A stretch of DNA of 64,000 nt, taken from Liolophura sinensis (lineage: Eukaryota > Mollusca > Polyplacophora > Chitonida > Chitonidae). A program made the translations under genes and the position numbers. Where the stretch lies: the NCBI RefSeq assembly GCF_032854445.1, contig NC_088306.1, forward strand, positions 15,743,386 through 15,807,385, read 5' to 3'. The notes under the pieces are model-generated. The model had not been told where the DNA came from. It saw nothing but the letters and a program-made list of their open reading frames with translations, and did not search any database. Each line of letters starts with the position of its first letter. Positions within the stretch are counted from its first letter, which is position 1. This document shows, piece after piece, positions 24,074 to 39,000 of the stretch.

Positions 24074-27000
24074 CTGATGAATACAACACAAGTCACATAC
24101 AAACCGTCTGCATTTTGTTTTACTATGCAGTTTTCAATACAAAACTGGAAAATCCAGTCCAGAGACATTGTTTGCACACAGGTATTTCAAAAGCATTGGA
24201 ACTGGACAGTTTACAAATAGAGAGGCTGAAAACCCAAATACCTTTCCCATCTCAACGGGAAACTCGAGGACGAGCTACACAGGTCCCAGTTGCAGTAGAA
24301 CACATTATTTTCTTCTGTGATGTTGTTGCATTGCTTGTCTACTTCACATATGCTCAGCCCACATGCTTCAATAATTGTGTTTAACAAAGACAACAACAAA
24401 AGAGTTCATAGCCTTGGACCGTTTTTGTTAAAGACTGAGTTTTATGAGGTCTCTATTGTCCTTTGATATGTCATCGTTTGGAATTGGTAACATTTGTTTT
24501 TTGGTTTTTTTTCCTGTTATCTATGCAGGCGTACATGTTGTCACAACTAATGATGTTGGTACTTTTAACCTTCTTCCATATACTTACGTCTATTGCCGAC
24601 GATCCGCTCTAGTTTGTAGGTGCGCAAGCTGCCGCACTCCACTGCAATGTTTGGTCCCAGCTCGCTGAGGTCCTTCATGGGTGGGATACGAACGCGGTAC
24701 TTATGACGGACAATCACAGCATCCGGCACATAGTACCCACTCTGCAGAAATAAACATACAACATGACTGACCACCAGTGTGACTAAGTTTTCACTGATTC
24801 CCATACGCCAGAGCCCATTATAATCAAACATCTTAAGTCAAAAATTCAAATACAGCTACAAATAGAACTGTTTGCTCTAGAAAGCTACAACTTGTAAACT
24901 GATTCTTTATTGCAGAATGTACCAACCACAATTTAAGCCCTTTCCTTTGCTGATTTTGGCTTTTTAAGGATTTACAAATTATGATTTAAGTCTTAAGTTG
25001 GCTGATAAATACACCTCCAGAAAGCATTTTTTGTCTTGAATGAAAAGTGTAAATCTGAAACACAATCATTGATTTCAATGCTTTTGGTGAACATTCCTAC
25101 AGTGGTTCAAGAACAATACAACCTATACAACATTATCATGACACACTTAAGTAGCAGTCTTGTACAGAGAGAAAAACTTAAAGTTTGTGTAAATCTAAAT
25201 GGGATAAATAACATATATGGTGACCAATTATATCACTGTTCACAAACAATGCTACAAGGACCACTGTAATGTGGTAGTCATGAAAAGCAGTCGAGAGAGA
25301 CAACTTTAAATTCTGAATGTACCGACATACTGAGATAAAATTTAAAATGAATTCATTGGAATTATTAAAATGCAGTGTATCATTGTGAGCAAACAAACAA
25401 GGAGTAAAAATCTGTGTCAGTAATATAAGACATAAGAAGTTGTCAGTATACTTTAAACTATCTGCCATGCTGCATTCCTTTTATCAATCTCAACTTCAGA
25501 CACTGGATCTGACCTGCAGAAGTTGGTGCTGATTAAATGACCAGATTGGCATGTTCTGTGATTTATTATAGGATTGTCCAGTTTACATCAAAGCTGAAGG
25601 CAAAACCAGTTTATTTCCTTATTGCGAAGAAGTTTAGTTACCTTTGCAATTGAATGTTTGTTTCTCTGTGTAGGATAAAACATTGCCTAGTTGTCATGGA
25701 TTTACAGAAAATCCCATGTACTATTAATTATACGATGAAATTTAATCTCCAACAATACTTTTATTATTTTTTTTTTCCTTATTCATGTACAATTTGTGTG
25801 ATTAAAGTCCTGTCAGACTACCTAAATTCTAAAAACGTAAAAGTTCTCGCCTTACCCTCAGTTTCCATATCAGGTCAATCCAGTCCTTAGGGGGCGCCAC
25901 TAGGGTCCTGTTCAGATGCATCACGAAACATCGCTGCTTGTCTCGGTCCACAATGGCAGTGAAGTTCTGCAAATACCATGTTAAACATATTACATACAAC
26001 TTACATACTGGACTACAACATAGTTCTGCAGAAATTTGGAAATCAAATGCAAACGTATAAGATTTGATCTTACAGTATTAAATGTATGTGTTCAATGTGG
26101 AACTAATGGCTGTTATACAGACACATCTAAAACCACACTGCTGCAATAGGCCTCCTCTGAATTACCTCCCTTGTTATACCACGGCCATTATGACGTAACA
26201 GGCGTTTGAGGCATGAAACTGCGAGAAGTGGGACCTCACCTATTAAAGCATGCAGTATGTACAAGTAGCTCATGTCACAATAGTGACAAATACTTTCTGG
26301 GCAACAGAATGTAAAAACGCAAGTCTCACAAACGTCGCAAGATCTTTAATGAAGTCCATTTTTTTCCCATTGAAACTGTCTACTGTATTTAATTAGCACA
26401 ACGATTTAAACATTACCTCTGAATTTTGCAAAATTAAAATCTGTCATAAAGCTAGGTCTTCCAATAGTTCCTGCCCCTTTATCTCCACGACTTGCCATTA
26501 GCCATTTCCTGATGTCCCACCAAACCACAGCTTACTCCTTACAACCCACTTTGTAAACAGCAGTGACCTCAAGGGAGGTGCAACGGGTATCTAGAAGGAC
26601 ACATACTTACACTTTCAAAATCATGCAGTACCAGTGCCTTTTCGCACTCATCAAACTCCGGCACCTCAATCTTCTCCAGTCTGTTGTTGGTCACTTCTAC
26701 TGACTCGCTCATGTAACGATACTTCTTCTGCTTGTGATTTTTCTGCTCCTTCATGCGATGGTATTCTGACTTGGGTTGTCCGTCCTGTTCTAGCTCAAAT
26801 TCACTTTGGTCATAATATCTCACTCCATATACACCATAGGTAGCCTGCAAATGGCAATGAATCAATGATAGTGATCAAAACCAGCCTTAAATGCTCTACC
26901 ACATGTACATACCCCATCCCGATGTCACCAAACCAATGTTGATAGCCACACTTCATACCCACCAAAAGTAACATGCAAATCTGAATGAATCAATCAATGA

Positions 27001-30000
27001 CAGTGATCAAAACCAGCCTTAAACATTCTATCACATGTACATACTCCATCCTGATGTCACCAAAACAATGCTGAAAGTCACACTCCATACACACCATATG
27101 TAGCCTGCAACTGGCAATAAATCAATGACAGTGATCAAAACCATGCTCCTTCATGCGATGGTATTCTGACTTGGGTTGTCCGTCCTGTTCTAGCTCAAAT
27201 TCACTTTGGTCATAATATCTCACTCCATATACACCAAAAGTAGCAATAGCATGCAAATGGCAATTAATCAATGACAGTGATCAAATCCAGCCTTAAACGC
27301 TCTAGCACATGTACATACTCCATCCTGATGTCACCAAAACAATGCTGAAAGCCATACTTCATACCCACCAAAACTGGTCTACAACTGACAATAAATCAAT
27401 GACAGTGATCAAAACCAGCCTTAAACGCTTTAGCACATGTACATACCCCATCCCGATGTCACCAAAACAATGCTGAAAGCCACAATTAAAACACACCAAA
27501 GGTACCCTACAACTGGCAATGAATCAATGACAATGATCAAAACCAGCCTTAAACGCTCTACCACATGTACATACTCCATCCTAATGTCACCAAACCAATG
27601 TTGAAAGCCACACTTCATACACACCAAAAGTAGCATGCAAATCTGAATGAATCAATCACAGTGATCAAAACCAGCCTTAAATGTTCTACCTACAACTGGC
27701 AATGAATCAATGACAATGATCAAAACCAGCCTTAAACGCTCTGCCACATGTACATACTCCATCCCAATGTCACCAAATCAATGTTGAAAGCCACAATTAA
27801 AACACACCAAAGGTACCCTACAACTGGCAATGAATCAATGACAATGATCAAAACCAGCCTTAAACACTCTACCACATGTACATACTCCATCCCAATGTCA
27901 CCAAACCAATGTTGAAAGCCACACTTCATACACACCAAAGTAGCATGCAAATCTGAATGAATCAATCAATGACAGTGATCAAAACCAGCCTTAAACACTC
28001 TACCACATGTACATACTCCATCCTAATGTCACCAAACCAATGTTGAAAGCCACACTTCATACACACCAAAGTAGCATGCAAATCTGAATGAATCAATCAA
28101 TGACAGTGATCAAAACCAGCCTTAAACACTCTACCACATGTACATACTCCATCCTAATGTCACCAAACCAATGTTGAAAGCCACACTTCATACACACCAA
28201 AGTAGCATGCAAATCTGAATGAATCAATCAATGACAGTGATCAAAACCAGCCTTAAATGTTCTACCTACAACTGGCAATGAATCAATGACAATGATAAAA
28301 ACCAGCCTTAAACGCTCTGCCACATGTACATACTCCATCCTAATGTCACCAAACCAATGATAAAGTTCACACCATAGGTACAAGTACCTATGATCCAAAC
28401 CAGCCATAAACCATCTGGCAAGTCTGGTACAAATGTACATCGTACTACATCCGGGTGTAGCTAAAATAAAGGTGAAAGTCACACTCCATGCAACACACAC
28501 GTGCAAGTGAAGAGGAGATATCCAAGGCACCTGGAGAAATTTTCTTTACTGCCTTCCAACATGTACATGTGTAAGCAAGACAAATGTAAAATAAACATTT
28601 TAAGAAGCCTATTCTTCCATAATAAAAGTAAACCAAAATGCACACAAAACATCAACGATGGAACATCCCATTCGTAGCATTGTGTTTTACATGTATATTT
28701 TTGTTTTATTCCTTTCGGTATTATTAGCTTTTAGACTGAATTTTTCCAAATTATCTTATGTTTCAGAAAATCATTATGTGAGGCTTCCAATCAACAACCC
28801 TGAATGTCATCGTATATGACACAAATTCTTCACCTCAGCATTATACACAAGCACCAAGTTTAAAATACCTCCGTAACTAAAAATAAACAAACCAGCACAC
28901 GAAGACTTTATACATGAATGTTCGATTCATTTCCACATACTGTTTCCTGTAGATCTTATATTGTATAGCATAATCAGAAGTCGCTAGTCACACACATCTA
29001 TGTACAGACATACGTGTGCACTGGCCTTAATTCTTCTAAAATTTGGGACAGACATTAGTAGTGTTGAAAGTAGACTATTACAATTCTTTACCACCCTTTT
29101 GGAACAGTTAAGATATGAGTATGTTATTTATTAGATTGTCTGACCAGGTGAGAAAAAAGAAACTCAATATTTCTGCTAGAATTACATACATATTGGCTAA
29201 AATGGGTACACCAGGTGTCCCAAATAGGATAAGAAATACGGTAGTGTGCAGTTTATAGTATTTATTGTGTAACATTCATATTAAAACTACATGTAAACAC
29301 TACACATCTGATGAACCAGTACTTTTTGACGTACATGTACTACTAGGCAATCCTAACAAATATTTCTTATTGGTCATAACCTGACAACCTATCACAAAAA
29401 TTAGGTTTCATGGTACCTAGGAAATTCTTTTTTTATTATTTATCCTATTATTCTGTCTAATGAAACAGATAGGGATTTTAAAGAATTAGATTTCATCATA
29501 CATGTAAACATGCAGAGAATAATACATGTAGGCTTAGGTTATACACATGTAGAGTTCTACATGTATCCACATCCCAATAAAAACTTTAGTTAGTTATCTT
29601 TTTAAAGGATCTGTTGCGTTACATATACCAAACTGAAACAAACATATTTTTAATGATGGCCACAGTAATGTCAAGCCACAGCATACAGTGTGTTGGTTAT
29701 GAATAAGGTGCATGAATGTTACAGGAGAATGTCAGGTTGACTAGCATGGACTGGGACTGCTGACAACAAATGCTGGGTTACGGCATGTAAACAACAGACT
29801 AAAACATGCTCTTACAGCAGGACCTATAATCAATGTATGTTAGCATTCTTTACAGGCTTGTACAATGTACGGTGCATGCATGGCTGTTATATAAACAGCA
29901 ATTGTATGGGCAGTATGTTGAGTCATGTACATGTATACACATACCTACCTAATGGCCCTTTCATGTACTCGTGTTATGTTAATACATGGCTTGCATAATA

Positions 30001-33000
30001 TCTGCACAAAGTGTAACAGACCCTATATTATGCTAATAAGTGTATACGCAGTGTAACAAACCTGGTGTTATGTTAATAACTGAACGCATAGTGTAACAGA
30101 ACAGGTATTATGCTAACAGGTGTCCCACATAGTGCAACAGAATGTATTATGTTATTACGTGTACATGCAGTGTAACAGAATGTATTATGTTATTATGTGT
30201 ACACGTGGTGTAACAGAATGTATTATGTTATTATGTGTACACGTGGTGTAACAGAATGTATTATGCTAACATGTGTACACAGTGTAACAGGACCTGTATA
30301 ATGGTAATACGTGTTCATGCACATGATCGTGTATGTGCACGTAAGTTACATTACACAGCAAACTGCTACAAATGTACATGTTTCTGAAATCTCCCAGTTT
30401 CTTCTGATGCTTTACTTCGCTGGCAGGCCATTTAAAGTTGGTTGCCACGATCCTTAGTGCGGCCATACCTGGGAAGGTCTGCCAGAAACCTGCAGATGGT
30501 CATGGGATTTCCTGGGCTCTGCCCAGTTTCCTCCCACTATAAATGATGTTGGCCATCATCGTATATCAACGTATTGAAGTGAAATATTCTTGAGATCGGC
30601 ATAAAAACACCAATCAAATAAATAAATCCTTAGTTCAGTATCCAGTAACATAAAAAATTTCCCATGATAAGGTTGTACATTTTACCTCATTCTGACAGTT
30701 CTACTGATCTTAGAAAGGTGTATTAAAGTTCATTTGCAAGGTAGGATGATTTAAACAATAAAATTTCCTGACATTTTATTTTAAGTTTCTAAAAATGCAC
30801 TTTTTATTATTAAATTTTAGGTTATTTACTGTATGTACTGTCAGATAAAAGATATTCTTAGTAAGCTTCCTACATCATAAACATTTTGCTGAGTGTAAAT
30901 GTAACTTTTGCAACTTCTGGAAAATGTGCGGAAAACGGTTTGTTTTCTGCCTCAGCCTCAGCATTAGCCTGCCACAAGGTGTACAAGGTACAAGTATGTC
31001 CCATAAGGACACATCACAACATTCACTGATGATACCCCACTGGATGCCTTACTCGTAACTCAGGATTTATTGCCTTGGGCAGTAATTCAATGAGTGAAGC
31101 TAACAAATGCTTTGGCATTATTCCAGCAAAACTGCACAATGTACATATACAGAAAACCTCTATGCTGACATCATACAGTAATCTGAACCTGTGTCATTCA
31201 ACATCACATCGGGCTACTTGTTGTAGAGAACTTTATAGAGAAGACTTTGTTCTGGAGGGTGTACTAGTTATCAAAAGGATTGACAGCATTCTAAACATAC
31301 CTTGTGCAGAATCTGAAATCTTTATTATTAAACTGGAGTGTCATTACGCTTCTTTAAATTTTCTTAATGGTCTGCCATTTAAAAGTTGCATCTCCGGCTT
31401 GACCACACAATCTATCAGTCTATCATTCAGGGAGATACAGTCAATTTAAATATGCTTATTTAAAATGTCTTTCATCCGACACTCAAAAATTATTTCAACA
31501 ACACTCACATTTACATGACGTATGAGCAAATAGTAAAATTTGGCTGAAGTTCCCCAAATATGAAAGATCTTAATAGTTAAATACCAAAGTTTTTGGGTTA
31601 GCCCCCACTTACATGTATGCCCTCTTCAAAATTAGGGGTAGAAAATGTAGAGTAACATCGGTACATGTACACTGTTTTTAACTTGAAGTATGTTCTTTTG
31701 AAGAGCTTCATGATTCTTTCGAGTCGGTGAAGTTGATGATAAAACTTCCAAAATTCATGATCATTACATTTTGTGTCCTTACAAACTAGTAAACCTTCAC
31801 CATTGCTGCTCTCAATGCATCTAAAGGTCCTCAGGGTTATCCGACATTTAGTTGTGGTCTGCCATTTAAAAGTTGCATCTCCGGCTTGACCACACAATCT
31901 ATTAGTCTATCATTCAGGGAGATACAGTAAGTGATGATGTAGGTATGGCTATAAACTGACTGACCTTGTTTACCAAGTGTCTATACAGGTACACAATATC
32001 TAAAGTACAGTTAGTAAGTTGTGATGTTGGTATGGCTATAAACTGACTGACCTTGTTTACCAAGTGTCTATACAGGTACACAATATCTAAAGTACAGTTA
32101 GTAAGTTGTGATGTTGGTATGCCTATAAACTGACTGACCTTGTTTACCAAGTGTCTATACAGGTACACAATATCTAAAGTACAGTTAGTAAGTTGTGATG
32201 TAGGTATGGCTATAAACTGACTGACCTTCTTTACCAAGTGTCTATACAGGGACAGTGTCTATACAGGGACACAATATCTAAAGTACAGTTAGTATGTTGT
32301 GATGTAGGTATGGCTATAAACTGGCTGACCTTCTTTACCAAGTGCCTATACAGGGACACAATATCTAAAGTACAGTTAATAAGTTATGATGTAGGTATGG
32401 CTATAAACTGACTGAGCTTGTTTACCAAGTGTCTATACAGGTACACAATATCTAAAGTACAGTTAGTAAGTTGTGATGTTGGTATATCTAGCTGACTGAC
32501 CTTGTTTACCAAGTGTCTATACAGGGACACAATATGTAAAGTACAGTTAGTAGGTTGTGATGTTGGTATATCTAGCTGACTGACCTTGTTTACCAAGTGT
32601 CTATACAAGTACACAATAAAGTAAAGTACAGTTAGTAAGTTGTGATGTTGGTATATCTAGCTGACTGACCTTGTTTACCAAGTGTCTATACAGGGACACA
32701 ATATCTAAAGTACAGTTAGTAGGTTGTGATGTTGGTATATCTAGCTGACTGACCTTGTTTACCAAGTGTCTATACAAGTACACAATAAAGTAAAGTACAG
32801 TTAGTAAGTTGTGATGTTGGTATGGCTATAAACTGACTGACCTTGTTTACCAAGTGTCTATACAGGTACATACTATCTAAAGTACAGTTAGTAGGTTGTG
32901 ATATTGGTATATCTAGCTGACTGACCTTGTTTACCAAGTGTCTATACAGGTACATAATATCTAAAGTACAGTTAGTAGGTTGTGATATTGGTATATCTAG

Positions 33001-36000
33001 CTGACTGACCTTGTATTCCAGGACAAGGTGTCTGTACAGGTACATAACATCTAAAGTACCGTTAGTAAGTTGTGATGTTGGTATGGCTATAAACTGACTG
33101 ACCTTGTTTACCAAGTATCTATACAGGTACACAATATCTAAAGAACAGTTAGTAAGTTGTGATGTAGGTATGGCTATAAACTGACTGACCTTGCTTACCA
33201 AGTATCTATACAGGTACACAATATCTAAAGAACAGTTAGTAAGTTGTGATGTAGGTATGGCTATAAACTGACTGACCTTGTTGACCAAGTGTCTATACAG
33301 GTACACAATATCTAAAGTACCGTTAGTAAGTTGTGATGTTGGTATGGCTATAAACTGACTGACCTTGTTTACCAAGTGTCTATACAGGTACATAATATCT
33401 AAAGTACAGTTAGTAGGTTGTGATATTGGTATATCTAGCTGACTGACCTTGTATTCCAGGACAAGGTGTCTGTACAGGTACATAACATCTAAAGTACCGT
33501 TAGTAAGTTGTGATGTTGGTATATCTAGCTGACTGACCTTGTGTTCCAGGACGAGGTGTCTGTACAGGTACATACTATCTAAAGTACAGTTAGTAGGTTG
33601 TGATGTTGGTATATCTAGCTGACTGACCTTGTGTTCCAGGACGAGGTGTCTGTACAGGTACATACTATCTAAAGTACAGTTAGTAGGTTGTAATGTTGGT
33701 ATATCTAGCTGACTGACCTTGTGTTCCAGGACGAGGTGTCTGTACAGGTACATACTATCTAAAGTACAGTTAGTAGGTTGTAATGTTGGTATATCTAGCT
33801 GACTGACCTTGTGTTCCAGGTGTCTATAAAAGTACATAATATCTAAAGTACAGTTAACTGACTTACCTTGTGTTCCAGGTGTCTGTAAAGGTAGATACCT
33901 CCAATGATCCCAGCTGCCATGACAACCAGTGCTAGGAACACCACGATGACATTTGCACAGGCACGGGAACGGCGAGGTCGCACGAAGATGTATGCAGGCG
34001 TTTGGGGTGCAGCCTCTTTGTTCTCATCAGTCTACAGAAAAAACAAACAAACAATCTGTGAACAATAAAGTTTGACTTCAGTTAGAATCACTTTTGAGAT
34101 GGAGCACTAGAAATTACATGTACATGTACATGTATACATGGAAGCCTCTGTGGTTCAGTTGGTTAGCGCGCTAGCCCCTCACCAATGCAGACACTGTGAG
34201 TTCAAGTCCAACTCATGCTGGCTTCCTCTCCGGCTGTACGTAGGAAGGTCTGCCAGCAACCTGTGGATGGTCATGAGTCCGCCGGGCTCTGCCCAATTTC
34301 CTCACACCATAATTCTGGCCGCGGTCGAATAAGTGAAATATTCTTACGACGTAAAACACCAATCAAATAAGTAAATAAAATAAACATACATACTTAAAAA
34401 CCTTTACTTTTACCTTTGCCTTTATTCACTTGGAGCTTCAGTATGACATCATATGCAGAGGAATGTAAAAGCTTACTGTTCATGACATGTATTATGACGT
34501 AATACGGCTAAACTCAGATTGGAACATCATGAAACAAACATTTCTTTTTCCACATCATAGCATCTAAGTGTAAAACATCAAAAATGGAAGAAGAAAAAAA
34601 AGCGATATCCATAAATTGTGCGAAGTAGCACGTTATTCACTGAAGGAAATTCTGATAGTTCACCTTTACATTATAGACCATAGAAGTCAATCTGACGTAA
34701 ACAAACACAAATTCTTTTAATTATAGAAATAAACGGCATGAAATGACATCATTCGGGGAGGTGAATGTACCGTCTTGTGTGTTGCGTGCTACACTTGAGA
34801 CTGTTTGAAAGGTCATCACTATTTAACATGTATATTTGCAAACAGCCCACAGCTAAGATTGGGGTAAAACTGAAAAAACCTGGCTACACTGCATACTGAC
34901 AACAAAGTTTGCATCTTCAATGAGATAAACAAATCATGTTAGCATCATTTTCATAATCATCATATGCACATATATCCCACTGTGAAAAGTGCTTTAGTGA
35001 TTGAAAAGGTTGAATATTTATTTAGTCTCTTGTTTTTCTGTCAATTCAGCGGACTCCTGGTACAGTATGTTTAATAACGTTGAGCACTGACATGATTATA
35101 ATACTGACACATTTCTATTGCATTACATTCAGCATTACATAAAAATGCATCACCAAAACAGGGCTAACTTGTTCCCTATACAGACACATGTACATGTTGT
35201 ATATGTATCACACATATACAGTAAGACCGTCACATTTGAAGCATAACAAACATTGGACATAAATCACACAACCTTGTAGAAGCGTGTCCGTCTGGTTTCT
35301 GTGTGTACATTGTATATTAACAGTTATAACGTGTACCTGTCCTATTTTCATGTATATGTATGTACACACACACACAGCAGCTGTCCTGTTTGCCACGAGA
35401 GGACAATTTATTTATTTATTGGATTGGTGTTTTATGCGGTACTCAAGAATATTTCACTTATACAACAGCAGCCAGCCAGGATTATGGTGGGTGGAACCAG
35501 GCAGAGCCCGGGGGGAAACACCCACAACAATCTGCACTTAGATGGCAGATCATCCCACTTATGGCTGGAGAGGAAGCCAGCATGAGCTGGACTTGAACTC
35601 ATACTGGCCGCACTGGTGAGAGGCTCCTGGGTCATTGCGCCCATGTTGGCGTGGTAACCTCCTCGGCCATGGAACGCCCCCCTACTTATTTCAGTCAAAT
35701 TTTTACATATCTACAGGATGACATTTGTGGCTCTGGTAGAATTCATGATTAACTTCCCCATATTGCACACTTAACTACACGTCTCAAAATTAAACACGTG
35801 TCTATCTCTCCCAGTTAGGCGCAATTTCCTTGTGACAGAGCTACAGCTGAAGAGATGACTGCTCTGGGACTTCATTTCTACAATTCTAACATGGAGAAAA
35901 ATAGTTTTATTTTGTGGACAGTTAACAGGTAAAGGAGTTGTGACAACCCAATTGAAAATTTAATTCTGAGCCGTGTTAACCCTCCAGGTATTTACTGTAC

Positions 36001-39000
36001 ATGTTATTAAAAGCTGATGCTTTCTTCAGATGACTGAAGCACATTACACACTGTATGGACACTTTATAAATATACATGATGTACACCTTTTCTTATTACT
36101 AAGTAAGCTAATTATATATTTAATTATTTCATTGATGAAAAGTGACATTTCTTCATCCATGTTCTACTTGTCACATTCAGGGGTACATTAACATGCACTG
36201 TAAGCTTCCAAAGTCTACTCCTTAGAGGGGAAAACAGCTTTATAGAGCTCCATCAACTTGCAGCTGTCAGCATGAAAGTTAGTGCCCTGGACACAGTTCA
36301 CGTTCAAAAGTGTATTAGCTAATACTGGTAGTCATATTTCAGATTCAAGATTTTAGCCAAATTCAGCAGCCAATGCAATTGTCTGATCAGAGTATAAAAG
36401 CAGAAGATGTTCATACTTAATGTACTGCTGTATAATTTTTTTAGGCAAAGTACAAAACTGAAGACTTAGTCTAAACTTACATGTAAATCTTCTTTTATTT
36501 ATATATTTCATTGGCGTTTTACGCAGCCAGTACTCAAGAATATTTCACTAACACAACAGCGACAAGCAGTATGGTGGGAGGGCAGAGCCAAGGGGAAACC
36601 ACAATCTGCAGGTTGCAGTTAAAACTGGTATTACGTCCTCACTTGTAAAACAGTTCTGAACAACCACATGTAGGCCACCCAGCCATTGACCTAGATGTAC
36701 ATTGCGAACACTGTCAAAATAACTACACGCGAAATAAATGTGTACACAGCTATTGCACCCTTGTGATGGACAAAGAGATCAAATTTAATGCTGTAACATA
36801 AATTTGGGTTCTATAGGGGTGCAAAAATTGCGCTGCCCATGGCAATGAATAGAAAATATTCTTCTATCCTGCACACATGCCTGGTTACACAGAAAATGCA
36901 CAGTCACCGAGGTCACCAAGATATGAAAGTGTTCAGTGTTAAATCTCATATTTCATGAATACAGTACTCCACCAATTATTTCTACGAAATTTGCATGAAT
37001 TTAATATGCATCCTACTTCAGATGTGATTTAGAAAGGTGACTCACTGGTGGAAACTCATGTGAAGCGATCTGTGAATTACTGCAAATTTTGTAATTTCCC
37101 GTCATTTTTGCATCAAGTTGGTGTGCATACAGTAGCACGGTGGTTAGTTGGTGAAAAAATTGCAAGAAATATTAGGTGTTTTTCTCTAATCTTTGTTCAC
37201 CAGAAAAAGGCCAATTTACAGTGCACATATTTATGTCATTTATTTGCAGAGTAAAATTTTGAAGGTGTAGGCTCTGGGGTCGGCCAACTTTTAAATAAAG
37301 TTCAAATAAACTGATTGAAAAAAACTGTTTCAGATAATGAAAATAAAGACCGCCTTCTTTTGCACTTAACAATGTCAACAATTTAAATACGCATTATTGC
37401 CGTATGCACCTTCTATAGTATGTCAAATTTTGCTCAAACTGGAAAATCAAGCTATAAACGTCGAGGCTGTTTACACGTGAGGTGTTTTTTCACGAGAAAC
37501 TCCTTCATCCCAGGTGTTTGAATTACAACGATTAATTGGTCATTGATTGTAGAAATCATAACATATTGACACCCTGCTGTGAATCCTCAATATTTACTCA
37601 TCTAATTCTGAGCACCCAGGCTTTAAGTCTACATTGTTTACAGTTACATTTTTTGAAAATAAATGTAGCCTCAGAAGGATAAAACTGAAAATGTCCATTT
37701 CAGTGCCCTTAAAAACAAAAACAGACCAACTGATTGACCTGTAGGAGTGAGTGCTTAAGAGTTTAACCATTTTTCAGTCATATGACGACCAAGCCAGGCC
37801 TCAAATTTAACAAGAAAATGGTCAAGGCCAGTTTGGCGTTGGGTAAGTGTCAAGTGTTTAGGGCATCAAGGCCATTGTGAAAGCCATGGAGGTCAAATAC
37901 ACAGTGATAACCAGGCGATCAAGGTCAAATGCGCAATCATGAGGAGGGATTTCAGCAACCCATAATGACACTGCCTCTTTGTCTTTTATGACTGCTTAAG
38001 AACCTTAAGCTGTATTACGATTGATTGATGTTTAACACTGGACTCACATTTCACTTTCATGACAGCAGTATGGTTTATGGCTGAAGGAAACCAGACAGAG
38101 CCCAGAAGAAACCACCATACAGAACATCTCCATTATGACTGATTGCCATGTGACGGCATGGTTGACAAAAAATAAAGTTTCTCATTGGCGCCATTCCACT
38201 AACCAAATGGTGAAAATATTAAAAACAGTCTTTAGAATCAGAATAAAGTGCTCTGCTTTCAGGCAAGATAGTCTATAATCTATCTCTTTATTTTCCTTTA
38301 ACTAATTATCGTACATGTATATGTATATGTATATGATGAAGGATGATTTTTAAATTCAGCAAAATCCAAATGATCAATATGAATTAGAAAAAAATGCAGG
38401 ACTTGCTCGTGTGAGTCCTGCAGTGGGCTAAAGTTACCATTTACACCTAATAAATACATGAAATGGGGGAGGAGGAGGGGGAGGGCTGTACCTTATTTTT
38501 TATTTGTAGTGGAAAGTTAAGACAACCACATTGTTCTGACATGTGATGGTCGTGTTTAAAGATGTTATCACCACCTTACTGTACTGGTCATTTCCAAGGT
38601 TGCCAAATTAAAGCCAATACAAATGTTGTTGTTGAAATGAAATTAAAGTATATACATTTAAAACAGAAATAATTTACCTGGTTATACGAAAAAAAGCATC
38701 CAGATTTGGGTTCTTTTGTGCTCCTTTTATCCACGTTTTGAATTTAATTTGCTTTAGTCTCTCGTGTGACGGCATTTTCCCAGACGAACAGTTTCACAGA
38801 GCTCTATACTTCATCCTACAGCCACGCCGTGATTCATACATTGCTCCCGCAAAGGAAAGGTAGTATCGGAAACCTTCATGTGTACACACTCACAGTTTAA
38901 CTTAAGAGGGCATGGTTTCCGGATCCAGGCTAGTAAGGCATTGACGTAAATTATTGAAAAGATCAACTTACTGTGAGAGGTAAATGGTGCGAGAACAAAA

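Noticed and set aside
31075-31449. 124-codon open frame on the plus strand
   Set aside because: It lies in ITM2 intron 2 antisense, overlaps the 72-bp direct repeat, and has no recognisable motif or splice support.
32770-33837. 355-codon open frame on the minus strand
   Set aside because: It is the in-frame translation of the exon-2-derived minisatellite. A TAG separates it from exon 2 and it has no independent start context or homology beyond the repeated YLYRHL segment.
38461-38487. G-quadruplex candidate in the G-rich tract
   Set aside because: Runs of three or more G are only three in number; the rest are GG, so the motif is weak.
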